Positions 10,081-21,925 of a stretch of DNA of 64,000 nucleotides are shown piece by piece. This stretch comes from Pristionchus mayeri. Its lineage: Eukaryota; Nematoda; Chromadorea; Rhabditida; Neodiplogasteridae. The position numbers and the translations under genes are program-made. The notes under the pieces were generated by a model that was given only the letters and a program-made list of their open reading frames with translations, was not told the origin of the DNA and made no database searches. The DNA is taken from assembly GCA_036245805.1 (NCBI GenBank), contig BTRK01000001.1, forward strand, positions 17,119,087 to 17,183,086, given 5' to 3'. Within the stretch, counting starts at the first letter, position 1; each line of letters begins with the position of its first letter.

Positions 10081-11099
10081 CAAGACTTCTCTCAAAAAAC
10101 ACTTTAGGAGAAAGAATGATCCAAATTGATCTCCCAATGAATACATAGAATAAAGTAACACCAATAGTTACATAAATTCTCCATAATTTTATGAAATACT
10201 TTTGAAAAAAGCTATCAACTTCTTCAAGTATTTCTTGTGGGATTACAGAATTTTGCTCATTTGAATGAAGATTAAGAGTAATTTCAGATTTTTCCTGCAT
10301 CTCATTAATAAGGTCTTCTTCGATGTTTGTTTTTGTGTCAAAGAGAATGTGTTCATTGAAAATTACTTTGTTATCTAAAAATTCTAGATCATAATCTAGA
10401 GGATTAAGAATTTCAGTGATATTAGAATCAATGTTGGGATGAATTTGTAATTTACTTGATATTATTCCGGATTCACCGTAATACCAAATCTTGTCTCCAT
10501 AATTTTTTATCTTTATAGGAATTTGACCTTGTGTAAGCGCTAGACTCAACTTATAACCATCGAAATGTGCTAAATCAACATATTCTATATTGTCCGAAGA
10601 AATTTCTTTACAAAATGTGACTTGCACTACATTATTTTCGAAGTTACTAGATTCCATTAATTTCAGTCTTATAGCTGAGTGTTTTAATTGTTTTTGCATG
10701 TATTTTTCGGATTTTCTCTAATTAGTATTTCTAAAACCTCATTTTGATCATTGAAAATGTCACACATAATTTCAGTTGTATGACGTAGAAGATTATTTGA
10801 AATATTCTCGAGGTATTGGAATTCACCTGAAGCTTGAAAATCTGTGTTCTCTTTTGGTCCTGATGGATTCAAGTTCCCTTTTAGTCCTTTCGTTTCTAAA
10901 GTACGTAACATCCCTCCCAAACCTTTCCGTTACTACTTGATTATCTTGATTTGTTTCTACTACTTGATTATCTTGATTTATTGTTTGTACTTCATTATCT
11001 TGGTTTATTGAAGTTCTTCTCATTTTCTCTTCATGTCGTTGCCGTAGTTCATCTTGTCTCTTCAATTTCTCTAGAATGTGAAGTTGCTGTTTTTGAATC

Positions 11100-11640
11100 T
11101 ATTTTTGTCTCTCATTTTTCTCTTCTTGTCTTCTTTTCAGAAATTGTTGTCGTTCTTCTTCTATTAGTTGTAGATGTTCTTGTTTGAGTTGTTCACGCTT
11201 TTCTTGCTCACTTTCTTGTATTATTTTTTCTTGTCTTAATTTCTCCTTTTCTTTTTCTTGTCTTAATTTCTCATTTTCTTTTTCTTGTTTTATTTTTTCT
11301 TCATATAGTTTGTCTTGTTTCTCTTTTTCTTGTCTTAATTGTTCTTGTTTTATTTTCTCTTTTTCTTGCTTTATTTGTTCTTCATATAGTTTATCTTGTC
11401 GTAATATTTCTTGTTTCATTGCATTAAATAATTGTTCTTGTTTTATTTGTTCTTCATATAATTTCTCTTGGTTTTCTCTTTCTCGTTTCTCTTTTTCTTG
11501 TTTCATTGTGTTAAATATTTGTTCTTGTTTTAATTTCTCTTCATGTCTTAATTTTTCTAGTCGTATTTTTTCTTCTCGATTCCTAATATCCTCTTGTTGC
11601 TTCCTTTGTAGTTCATAATATTCATCTTTTTCTTTTTGAT
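11100..11640 (-). repeat. Coding low-complexity Q/E/K repeat in the glycoprotein
   Basis: About 540 bp encode tandem variants of a heptad-like unit such as YEEQIKQEQLFNAMKQE and LRQEKEK. On the plus strand it is a run of TTCTTGT / TTTTATT pyrimidine-rich repeats. It lies between the two ectodomain parts of the glycoprotein, so it looks like an expansion inside the gene, and the first in-frame stop lies at its downstream edge. Confidence 0.7.
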
Positions 11641-12541
11641 ATTTTTGTGGATTCAGACTGATCTGTTGTAAATTCAACGGTTTATTATTCAATTGATTCA
11701 ATTGATTCAACGGTTTTTGAATTACTCGTTTAACTGCGAAACCTTCATCACTTACTAATAAATTGAGATTACAATCACTTATTGTTCTATTTTCTGTAAA
11801 ACTCAAAGCTATTTGATTTTTGCTATTTATCCAAAGACCATTGCTGTAAAACCCATCAAGTTTTCCTATTGAAATATACTCACACTTCTGATCTCTATTT
11901 ACATCCCAGATGATTACCTCATTCTTTTTTATATCACAAACACCATCTTGGTAATTACATTTGCTCAAATCAGCTAATACATTTGTTGGGCGTGATTGAT
12001 TAAAATGGGAGTATACTTTTGTATCAATAATGACACAATTTTCTTTGTAGTAACGTTTAGGAGAGAATAAGCTTGTAAATCTGTTAGGATAATCTGCATC
12101 GACCTTATTGTTTGTAAACCACATTTCAGTGCTAGCTTTTTTCAATATTCCATAATCACACTTCTTTGTTTCAATCATTTCCTTACATTCATTTTGAGTA
12201 ATCGGCCTATCATTCATCTCTTTTTCTACTAGGTGTTCATATCCTGAAAAATCTGTGTACATTGATACTTCACTTACTAATTTCTTACATAACTTAGCTT
12301 CTGAGATGTATTCTATATTATTTGGTTTGAATACCTCAAATTTGACTACTTCTGTATAGGTTTTGAACATATAATTACATTTTGGTAATTTAGGAAGTCT
12401 AAAGTATTGAACTGGAGAATTTTCGGTGCAAATAATTGGTTTGGTTTCATAAATTTGAAATAGTGTAAATAAAAATAATGTATTATAAATTAACATCATT
12501 TAATATTAGAAAAAAATTTTCTAAGTAAATATAACTTAGGA

Positions 12542-13786
12542 ATGGAAGTTGATAGGATCCTCATTGTTGATACCCCTGTTGTTACTGATACTTCTATTCA
12601 GAAGGAAAATCTCGTTAATATATTTCCATCTTCTGGATCTAACTTGAATCAACATGGAGAAATTAATTTTATAATTGAGACATGCGATCAATATCTTCTT
12701 TTACACAAATCTTACATATATCTAGAGGCTAAATTAAGTAAATTAGACGATGCTCAATTAGCTGATACAGATGAAGTTTCTCTGACAAACAATGCACCAT
12801 TGTTCCTGTTTGATAGGGCTACATATTTCATGGATGGAAATCAAGTTGAAAATATTATTGATCCTGGAAGAGCAAGTTTAATGAAAGGACTTCTGACATA
12901 TTCTTCAACAATGAATAAACAAAATACATTTGGTTGGATTCTAGAGAGTAAGGACATCCTTACTTACAAAATTAATAAATACACGAAAAATAGAAAAGGA
13001 GATATAACTTTCTGTATTCCATTGAGTCATATTTTTGGATTTGCTGAGTGTTACAATAAAATAATTTACGGAAGGAAGCACACGCTATCACTTTATAGAT
13101 CACCTGAGAATAAAAATTCAATAGTTTCTTCAGATCCAACTAATCATAAAGCAAAAATGGTTATCAAAAAGCTTCAATGGATTATTCCAAAAATAATTCC
13201 TAGTCTTGAGATGCAAAATAAATTGATGAATATCCATGAAAGTAATAAGCTTATTCAAATGCCTTTCATTTCAAGGCAATTTGAAAGTTATAATATTCCT
13301 AATGGTAATCGAGAATTTACATGGAAATTAGGAACAAAATATGATAAAATAAAATACATTGTCGACGCTTTTCAATGTGCTAGAGACAATAATTATACGA
13401 ATGCTAGTAGATTTGATAATTGTGGACTTGAAGAAATTTACATCGAATTAAATTCAGAAAGATATCCATATGAGTGTTTAAAGTTCGATTTTGATAAGTT
13501 TAATGCCGTTCAGCAATACAATTTTGCTAAAGAATTCAGAAATAGTTATTATGAATCCGTTAAGGATTATATTTTCATGGAAGAAGATGTGTATTATTAT
13601 CACTACCCATTGCTAGTTTTCGATGTTTCTAAGCAAAATGATAGAATAATTCAATCTAGACCTGATGTTACAATCAAGGCTAGTTTTAATAAAAATATTC
13701 TACAAAGTACAAAATGTTATTGTTTGATAATGAGTGAAAATATTGTCGAGGTTAAAGATAATAGAGTGAAAGTGGTTAGTATTTAA
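12542..13786 (+). CDS. Polinton major capsid protein, double jelly roll
   Basis: The 414-residue intact ORF carries the recognisable Polinton capsid opening around residues 28-60 (FPSSGSNLNQHGEINFIIE, then YLLLHKSYIYLEAKL), a LFLFDRATYFMDG segment near residue 90 and IPLSHIFGFAECYNKIIYG near residue 160. These are conserved landmarks of the double-jelly-roll capsid protein that forms the hexons. It is divergent from the glycoprotein (42 bp between starts) and convergent with the integrase. The intact frame contrasts with the broken glycoprotein beside it. Confidence 0.9.
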   Translation: MEVDRILIVDTPVVTDTSIQKENLVNIFPSSGSNLNQHGEINFIIETCDQYLLLHKSYIYLEAKLSKLDDAQLADTDEVSLTNNAPLFLFDRATYFMDGNQVENIIDPGRASLMKGLLTYSSTMNKQNTFGWILESKDILTYKINKYTKNRKGDITFCIPLSHIFGFAECYNKIIYGRKHTLSLYRSPENKNSIVSSDPTNHKAKMVIKKLQWIIPKIIPSLEMQNKLMNIHESNKLIQMPFISRQFESYNIPNGNREFTWKLGTKYDKIKYIVDAFQCARDNNYTNASRFDNCGLEEIYIELNSERYPYECLKFDFDKFNAVQQYNFAKEFRNSYYESVKDYIFMEEDVYYYHYPLLVFDVSKQNDRIIQSRPDVTIKASFNKNILQSTKCYCLIMSENIVEVKDNRVKVVSI

Positions 13787-13828
13787 TGTTTATAGATAGT
13801 TAGTATTTAACCCCAAAAAAATGAAAAA

Positions 13829-15001
13829 TTAAGGAGTAGGAATCCAGGAGTTGAACTTATCTGGATATCCATACCATTTTACAAATACCTCACGAATTCC
13901 TTTTCTGGTTCTACGCTTTAAAATAGCCTCAATTTTATATTCTTCACTAGTATTATTGAAAAGCGTAAGCTCATATTCGTAAAATTTGCCTTTAATTTCT
14001 TCGTCCCCAAAATCTTTGATTTCATAGGTTACAGGAGAAGTATCCAAAACTTTTGAAATTTTGAATTGTTCAGTACTCCAATTGGGTAGATATCCTTTTG
14101 CGAAAATAGCTTTATATTTTGCAATTCGGACAGTGTCATCGACTTTGAACCTTGGCTTTATTTTTTCTTTCTCCTCAGGAGGAAAAAGATTCGTATATAC
14201 TAATTTTTTATTTTCCGGAATTGAAGCCTCGATTGGAGTCATTTTTATACTTGTATGATAATGATTATTGTAACCACTGACTAAATCTGGTAGAATATCA
14301 GTCCATTTATGATTTCCTCGATGTGTAAACATCTTCCACATTTTTTCCTTGAGAGTTCTATTAAATCTCTCTATTATAGATGCTTTTTTCTCTGAATAAG
14401 TTGAAAAATGCTTGATTTCATGAATTTTGAAAAGATTATTCATTTGAATATTGTAATACTCCTTGCCATTATCTGTTTGTAGTTTCTTTGGTTTCCTACT
14501 TGAATGATTGAAAATATTTTCCAATGCATCAGCAGTTTCCTTCCCTGTTTTAGTCTTCAGAGGAACTACCCAAGCATATTTACTAAAACAATCAATGATT
14601 GTTAATAGGTATTTGAAATCATTATTTTCATTGGAATATGCTATCATTTCCACTAAATCTGATTGCCATTGCTCATCAATATCATTCACATAAACTCTCT
14701 CAGTTTTGAAATTTTTGCGAGCTGGTTTGTGGAAAGTGTAAACATCTTGCTCATTTAAGAAGTCCTTGACAACTTTGTGTGACTTTCCCGATTGTCTAGC
14801 TAGTTCATTGATACCGCAAAAACCTGTTTCAGGGTCGTAGTAAGTTTTTTCTAAAAGTTCTCTTTCAGATTCACTTATTATTTTAGGATCTTTCTCTATA
14901 ATTTCATGGGATTCTTTCTCATCAATTCCTGATCCTACGTTTAAAATTTTGATGAACTTACATTTCGGGGAAGTACAATCAACACATTTTCCTTTCAACA
15001 A
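13829..15001 (-). CDS. Polinton retroviral-type integrase with chromodomain
   Basis: The 390-residue product has an rve catalytic core with Asp116 (WQSDLVEM), Asp178 (LQTDNGKEYY) and Glu212 (SIIERFNRTLKE), the DDE triad with about 34 residues between the last two. The C-terminus (VFVKWYGYPDKFNSWIP) is a chromodomain, typical of Polinton c-integrases and thought to direct insertion to chromatin marks. The N-terminus has only one cysteine pair (CVDCTSPKC) and no clear full HHCC finger. The gene reads inward from the right end. The frame is intact. Confidence 0.93.
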   Translation of the reverse strand: MLKGKCVDCTSPKCKFIKILNVGSGIDEKESHEIIEKDPKIISESERELLEKTYYDPETGFCGINELARQSGKSHKVVKDFLNEQDVYTFHKPARKNFKTERVYVNDIDEQWQSDLVEMIAYSNENNDFKYLLTIIDCFSKYAWVVPLKTKTGKETADALENIFNHSSRKPKKLQTDNGKEYYNIQMNNLFKIHEIKHFSTYSEKKASIIERFNRTLKEKMWKMFTHRGNHKWTDILPDLVSGYNNHYHTSIKMTPIEASIPENKKLVYTNLFPPEEKEKIKPRFKVDDTVRIAKYKAIFAKGYLPNWSTEQFKISKVLDTSPVTYEIKDFGDEEIKGKFYEYELTLFNNTSEEYKIEAILKRRTRKGIREVFVKWYGYPDKFNSWIPTP

Positions 15002-15060
15002 AAACCAATTTGTTTTTGTTTTTGTTTGTTCTGTTTTTATTGGTATGTTTTTTGCATTTG

Positions 15061-15339
15061 AAACAATAAATGAGGTGACTCATTTACTAAGTCACATTTT
15101 TATCTATCGGTTACACTTTAGGGGTGATAGTGTGACCAGCGCTCTCATCTTCGCTCAATTCAGCGACTCTCATCTTATCTTTTCTCCTACTTTCAGTGAA
15201 GAAATTTCTCGAAACTTTCTCGACATTTGCTGAGTTTTCTTGCATATTTCGACCTAATTATCTCAATATCTCGCTTCAAAGTTAACGCATTGACTCGCAA
15301 TTTTAAAAGTAGCTAATTCAGGGAAGTCCTATCTTGGAA
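15061..15339. other. Right flank of the Polinton, no gene seen
   Basis: After the integrase start there are about 60 bp of T-rich sequence, then GTGACTCATTTACTAAGTCAC, a small imperfect dyad near 15077-15097, and then DNA of higher GC content. I looked here for the partner of the left end and found none beyond a shared GAGGTGAC. Confidence 0.4.
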
Positions 15340-15756
15340 ATGAGCTCTCATCTTCCAATGGATACATCAGTTGCAAAAAAAGAAAAGGTAAAAAGCATTC
15401 AAGAAGAAGCGGAAGATTTAAAAAGATCTAAAGAAGACGCATATTTGGAGGAACTCAAAGCAAAGGTTCTTAAATTTTGAATTTATTTTTCACTTGAAGG
15501 ATTTGTACAGGCCGATTTAGCGTAGATAAATATATATATACTACAAGTCAAAGCGGATAATGCTAAGAAGAACTATGATAATGAGAGTGATCGAGTGATG
15601 AAAAGACGCGAAATTGTTGATAGAAGAAACAAGGTAAAAATTAACTTGTGTAGATGTTCTTAATTACCCTTTCAGAAGAAGAACGAGTTGGCCAAGCAAG
15701 GGGAGAGACTTAAAGGGACCTGGAAACGTAAAACCATATTATCCCTGTGCGCGTAG
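15340..15756 (+). CDS. Small coiled-coil protein, three exons, unknown
   Basis: Proposed exons are 15340-15465, 15526-15633 and 15676-15756, each joined at GT/AG in phase 0, giving 104 residues. The product starts MSSHLPMDTS and is almost wholly charged helix (KSIQEEAEDLKRSKED, ADNAKKNYDNESDRVMKRR), a likely coiled coil. Exon 2 relies on the acceptor GCGTAG; using the earlier TACAG would bring in a stop. I recognise no family. It lies just outside the Polinton and could be a remnant of a larger host gene. Confidence 0.4.
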
Positions 15757-16534
15757 AATGATCCAAAAACATCACTAAAAATAATAAAAAAAATTTTAAA
15801 AAAGAATTAAATTTAATTCGTGATTTTAAAAATACGGTTCGAATTAATTGTTCCGCGTGTTCGCCCCGATTACGATAAACATAGTTATGCTCGGATCAGT
15901 TGGCTGCTTGGATCCGGCCATGCTGACCCGCTGATCGGCAGTCAGGGTTCGGAGGACGCGACTGTGCCCTCGACTCTGCGTCAAGTTTGCCCATATTTGG
16001 CTGATGTTTTCCTGTTTTTCACTCGTATTTCGTGCATTATTTCCGTTCTTCTTTTACCGAGACCGGTAAACACCTTAATTAACGGCATACATACTGTTTT
16101 GGCTTCAATTAATGCCCGTGTTGTATAGGGATCATGCTAATATCGATTTACCCTTATTCCGGTACACAGACACTCACATGTCGCTTGTTTACTCATTCCC
16201 CCAGTTGTTTACGCTCCATTTGCAAGTTGTTGACTAGAATGCACGTGCGCCCGCTCGTTCTCTCGCACTCTCATTCTCCCGCGCGTTCTCGCGAAGTGCA
16301 TCCTTCTCTCCCCTCGTCAATTGCTATTTTAGCTCTCGAGCAATCTAGTCGCCCGGTCTTTCCATGTCTATTTTTCGTCTCTGTATAAACTAGTCACTTA
16401 TACGCTGCGGCCCATCTCTGTACCACACTAGGGAATACACAACATCCCTCTGACGCCAATGTTTTATTGAGTTTTCGATCTTTTACGTGAGAATTCGCTT
16501 TAACTCGAGCCATTTCAGTTAAGGCACGACAGCC
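15757..16534. other. Intergenic, nothing recognised
   Basis: Mixed AT-rich then GC-richer sequence. A TTTCAG at 16513-16518 just before the rps-18-like start looks like an intron or trans-splice acceptor. I see no other feature. Confidence 0.3.
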
Positions 16535-17113
16535 ATGTCGTCCCTCATCATGCCCGAGAAGTTCCAGCACATTCATCGCGTGATGAACAGCAACACCGAT
16601 GGAAACAAGATGACCCCTTCGCTCTGGCGCCCGTCAAGGTTTGCTCCTATTTAATTTCGGTTATTGGTCCCTGAACTTCACATTAGACTCTGTTTGTTCG
16701 AGTACTTATTTACATGATTAGAATGCTTAGAGTCAGGGTCAGGCTAATCAAGTTCGTGATAACGCTGGTTGCTATGTACTGCTGTTTTTCAGGGACTTGA
16801 CCGGACGAGCTGAAGAGCTCTCCGATGAGGAGATCGAGAAGATCACCACCGCCATGCTGAACCCTACCCAGTACAGGATCCCCGACTGGTTCCTCAACAT
16901 AAAGAAAGACTACAAGGGCGGAAAGACTGCCCAGGTGTGTAATATTCTTAGAACCATATTTCATTTGTTTATGTCTTCACATTTGGCGATTGCAAAACAT
17001 GTTGTTCCTGTAGAGGTTACCATGGATATGCTTTAGGTTCTCTCCACCGGAATGGACAACAAGTGGCGTGAGGAACTCGAGCGTCTCAAGAAGATCTGCT
17101 TCAACAAAGGCTA
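16535..17113 (+). pseudogene. rps-18: Ribosomal protein S18 (uS13) pseudogene
   Basis: Exon-like pieces at 16535-16639, about 16795-16934 and about 17037-17113 keep GT/AG borders. The first reads MPEKFQHIHRVMNSNTDG, the conserved start of small-subunit protein S18, then needs a shift of frame to read PFALAPVKG. The conserved segment that should follow (the GRRYA...LRKAD region) is absent. The second piece ([17 protein letters not shown], then [12 protein letters not shown]) and third (DNKWREELERLKKI) match, but translation stops after KKICFNKG, so the whole conserved RNA-binding C-terminus is missing. Introns are kept, so it is a decayed genomic copy rather than a retrocopy. Confidence 0.8.
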
Positions 17114-17834
17114 GTTTACGTTTATTTATTAAAATTACGTTCCATATTCTAATTTCTAAGTATACCATAGCATGTATTGCCCCCGAATCTTGCATAAGTT
17201 ATTTAGTTTGGTAGAGATTGAGGATAAGCGGGCTCCATTTTATGGGAAATATATCTTCGGATGTCAATCGCAGCGTAGTGCATTCATGTGTTTTCATTTT
17301 ACACCTTGCAAAGTTGCGTTCATAGCTCACTAATAGGTTATTTATTACCTTTACTATGCCATTAATATTTATATTTATTTATAGAATTTAAATTTTCAAG
17401 TTAAAAAATGTTACAGCTCGAAAACATTTTTCCGATTATCGTTTTTTTTGGATTCAGCGTCCTTATGGTTTTCGACTTTACTAAAATGTTCTCCGTATTT
17501 TTGCGGTTCGAAAATGGTGCTGTGCGTAACATAGCATGAAAAATATCGAAATTGACACCTACCTACTTGATTTGAAGAAAAAATACCACATGATTTTTCA
17601 TGTTTTTTCTATGTTTCATTTTCGTTCTAAAACTTGCTAAGGTGGCGTAAACATAAAATCGATAGGATAATACGCTTTGACTTTATACTGACAACATGTT
17701 TGATTATATCGTGGAATTGAGTTTGGCTTTTTAGGAGAGAAAAATGGCCTCATAGGGAAAGGCTAGGCTTAGACACACTTCCCCGCACCAATGTGCTTGC
17801 GAGTAAAAAAACTTTTTTATGTGAGCATTACCAG
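17114..17834. other. AT-rich spacer, nothing recognised
   Basis: Between the rps-18 and rps-2 fragments lies AT-rich intron-like DNA without ORFs longer than background or clear repeats. Confidence 0.3.
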
Positions 17835-17849
17835 TTTCTACAACACTTC

Positions 17850-18535
<686 letters not shown>

Positions 18536-18666
18536 GTGGGTTACTTTCGCTTATATGAAAACACGTATCCTTTCCTCTCAATATCCCTTGACAATTTCTA
18601 AAATTAGGTGTCCGATGGATGATTGCTTTGTATTTTTTATCAACATATAAGCGAGAATCACAAGTA

Positions 18667-21600
18667 CTAGAATTCTTGGGATTTGTCCTCTCCCGCATTC
18701 TCCTGAGGTCCCATCTCTTCCTCACTAGAGTCCCCGAAATCGAAACCCTCTTTCTCATAATCCTCATAACCCGACTCCAGCTGAGCCTTCTCCTTCTCCT
18801 CCCACCAACTAATGAGCTCATCGTAGACATCATCTCGGGGAACACCCATTCTTCGCATCACCCGTTGCTCGCTCAACTCGTCTCTCACGCGTAGACTTTC
18901 TTCCATAATCTGTAATTGCTCATACATATAATTCCGAAAACAGTCTTTCTTACCTCATCCCTCCAACAATGGGTGCCTTTTCCTCTCTTTCTCTTAATCG
19001 CTGCTACTAATCTTCCCTTCCTAGAAACGAGCGCATTTCCTATCTCTCCTCTCGTCCCTAATATGTCATCAAAAGCGAGACTATTATAGTGAAGAATGGA
19101 CACTTTGGTCTTCAACGAGTAATAGTGGGGAGCGCTGCAATCGAATATTATTTCCTTTCGATCATTCACTGACCAAGCGAATCTTTTCGGCGAATACATA
19201 AGACTGAGCGAGTGAAAAGATTCATTGATTGAAGTGTCGATGAGCGAGGCAGCAGAGAGGAAAGCCTTTACAAACTTGGGGGCGAACAGCATCTCTCTAA
19301 CCGTTTCTAATTCTTTGCTGCCAGCCTACAATTAGTGACACGCTCGAAATAGTTTAGCTTTCCCCTATTCAAACCTTCAATGTCAGTCGCTTTTCTCCCC
19401 TTTTCATCCTCTTCAGTTTCCCATGTTCGCACTTCGTGATCAATTTGAACTCATCACTCTATAAACATAACCTACCGATGACACTCTACTGCATTAGTAT
19501 CACCTTAGCCCACTTGTGTTTGCCCAGGATATGCATAACAAACGACTGAACAACTTCGAGGGCGCGAGGGCGATCTTCTTTCTTGGGATATGTCTTGTGC
19601 ACATGGAACAGGTGGTTGAAAAATATTCGGTAGAAGGGTGCGAGGGCGGGATTTGCTTTCACCATCTTGAATGGTGTATGATTACGAAATTTATTAGATT
19701 TTCGTGTACACCCGACCTGCCACCATTCCTTTCTCAGGGACTTCTGAACGTGCCACCAGTCTAGCGTCATCTCTATATTCGCTGTCTTTGGATCCTCGCG
19801 CAATATCTTGTTAACCATCATATTCTGATCACCTACTCTCCGTCTAGAATACGTGGATGAATGGCTTTATTATTTATAAACGTCATCACCTTATTTCTAT
19901 GCCGTTATCGATTAATTCGACAAGCGCTTGGTGGGTGCCCACTGATTCCATACGACAGGAAACTCCGTCTGAGATTGCAGATTATTCGTTTTAGTGCGGC
20001 AATTGTACCTATTCCTGGTAATCCCTTGTGTAATACGGCCGACGCGATTGCAAGTTTCGTATGGCAATCGATGACCGTGTTTTTATTGTTAGTTGCCGTG
20101 TGGCCGGGAGCATCAAACTGTCCATCGATAGATACTTCTAGTCCATTACCCTATTATAGAAATATCATAGATTTTCAAAAATACATGAGGATACCAAAGA
20201 TGCATCAACCGCGATTTCTCTTGCCATTTCTTGCCAGGAATCGTATACTCGTTCGATAGATACGCTCCCAATTTCACGAACTGTCTTGCGCATAATGCGG
20301 TCAGATGGCAAATCGAGTTTGAGAAGAAATCCAAGGTCACACAACCTCTGTAAAACAGGAAACCTCCTAGCCACAGATACTGCTTCTTACCGGAGTAGGG
20401 GTTCCAGTTATAAATGCAGCAATGGCGAGAGAATGATTGAACGAGAATACTTGTCCTCTCCCTTTTCCCACTTTCTGTTGGGTCTCAATGGTCACAACGG
20501 CATTGCATTTGTGGTTCAGACAGTGATAGGTGACAACCCATGCACTTCCCTCTCTCCTCATATCGATCAGACTCTGGTCGAGTACCTCCCCACACTCTTC
20601 ACACCGCTTTAGCAGCCGCTTCAGGCAAGCATCTTCTATCACGGCATATCGGCCCAACTCTTTCACAATCTCTTCTTCCTCCTCCATTTCCTCATCCTCT
20701 TCCCCTTGGTTAGAATCTTGAGAGTACCGGTACTCCGAGTGCTACAACTAGTGACTGGCAAAATTACCCCGAAATGACTCACCTGTGACTGGATAGTAGC
20801 CATTGTTGCAGTAGAGCGATCACTTTTGAACCTCTTTGGTATGACCTCATCCATTTGATTCCAGGAACCGACGTCGTCTGGATCGTCGTCGGAGTCGGGA
20901 GGGGGGAGGCGCCATCGAGGAACCTTTTATTTTTTTAGATTTCATCTGTTGTTTCGTATCATTATTGCATGCTTAGTTGTCCCGATATTTATTGTTCAAA
21001 ATTTTCATGATTACATTTATGTAAAGTTTATTGTTCAAAATTTTCATGATGACATTTATGTAAAATCATTGATTATGTATTCTTTGAGTTCTGAATAATA
21101 TACTTTCCACTTACATCTGTATGCGAAGCGATTGGAGAAAGTGATCGGGAGCGACGAACCGAACCTGGTCCTGCCTGGAACGGGCATGTGCTCCATGATC
21201 AGTCGATTTAGTATGTCTAATTGAGGATTGTAGGTCGATGATTCTACTGTGTCAAGATCGATCAATAGTTTGATGTTGTGTGCCTTATAGTTTTACTGCA
21301 GTTTATCGTAGATATAAATCTCCCATTGATGTTCATTCAGATATCGTTAGGCTGCAGCTGAACTCACTTGTCTTCGTGGGGGTTGATGGTAAACTGGTTG
21401 TGTGGCAGCGAATTGGGATGGCGGAACGAGATCCGCTGGTCTAGTCGTGCGTAGGGGGACAGTAGGGATGCAAACAGGGCGGACAACGACACTTCGGCGC
21501 TGAAGCAATGGGCAGGTGTATTCGTCACGCGGGCAGAAGAGGTTCATTTTAGTAAAACAATTTATAGAACTCACGTCCTTGGGTAGTTCATCGGAGGGGG

Positions 21601-21883
21601 GGTCGAAGTGGCGCAAACACCATCTAGGCTCTTTCACCGAAGAGTGTCTATCCCTTAGACGAGCTGTTCCCTGTTCATCTAGCCCCTGTCTGAGCAGCCA
21701 CTCCCTTTGAAGCAGAGGTCTCGACCGATGAGGGAAGTTCCTTGTACTCTCCGCCTCCTCCCCACAGAGGAAGCAACGTCTCTTCCTAACGCTAGCCATG
21801 CTGAATTGGGTCTCGGCGAGCATAATCAAACAAAAATGGAAATAAGTAAAATTACAAAAAAATATAAAAGATCTATAAGACAA
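18667..21883 (-). CDS. THAP-domain transposase-like protein, multi-exon
   Basis: The first exon (to about 21368) encodes a THAP zinc finger: Cys37-x2-Cys40 (CFLC), a conserved Pro and Trp (REWLL) and later WCLRHF (Cys-x2-His). A start at MASVRKRR (21799) fits a THAP domain better than 21883. Later coding pieces on the same strand lie near 21265-21060, 20920-20775, 20720-20390 (CEECG...CLNHKC zinc-binding), 20370-20165, 20150-19905 (LEVSIDGQFDAPGH), 19821-19486 (MTLDWWHVQKSLRKEW) and 19292-18667 (NESFHSLSLMYSPKR). The spaced Asp, Asp-TrpHis and Glu-Ser-Phe motifs match a widespread invertebrate transposase-like family with DGxxDSPG and DxWHxxK signatures. Whether it is mobile or domesticated is unclear; no terminal repeats were found. 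Exon borders are approximate. Confidence 0.7.
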
Positions 21884-21925
21884 AAAGCACAGTAAGCCGA
21901 GACTCTTAGCCCGTGAAAATAAAAC

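Larger units (their letters stand above)
9971..12499 (-). pseudogene. Viral-fusogen-like membrane glycoprotein, broken
   Basis: Reading from 12499, the product starts with a hydrophobic signal peptide (about residues 1-18) followed by a cysteine-rich ectodomain of roughly 270 residues, then a long Gln/Glu/Lys coiled coil to 11099. An in-frame TAG follows; the same frame reopens to 10823, then similarity passes to another frame (10920-10684) and back (10699-9971). The last segment has further ectodomain sequence with cysteines, a membrane span at about its residues 172-193 and a basic tail. Signal peptide, Cys-rich ectodomain, single C-terminal span and the order of segments suit a viral envelope fusogen, possibly class III (gB-like), as reported in nematode Mavericks. 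The class is inference. At least one stop and two frameshifts disable it. Confidence 0.6.
450..15060. mobile_element. Polinton/Maverick DNA transposon (virus-like), partly decayed
   Basis: The block is strongly AT-rich compared with both flanks and carries the full diagnostic Polinton set: adenain-like protease, protein-primed family B polymerase, packaging ATPase, minor and major capsid proteins and a retroviral-type integrase. Genes are closely packed on both strands with few introns evident. The polymerase and a membrane glycoprotein gene contain stops and frameshifts; the other core genes are open. Limits are approximate: I found no convincing terminal inverted repeat or 6-bp target duplication. 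The left edge is set by the composition change near 450, the right edge by the end of AT-rich sequence just beyond the integrase start. Confidence 0.93.

Noticed and set aside
11184..11618. A 144-codon Cys/Ser/Phe-rich frame on the plus strand
   Set aside because: It is the antisense of the Q/E/K repeat of the broken glycoprotein and has no other support.
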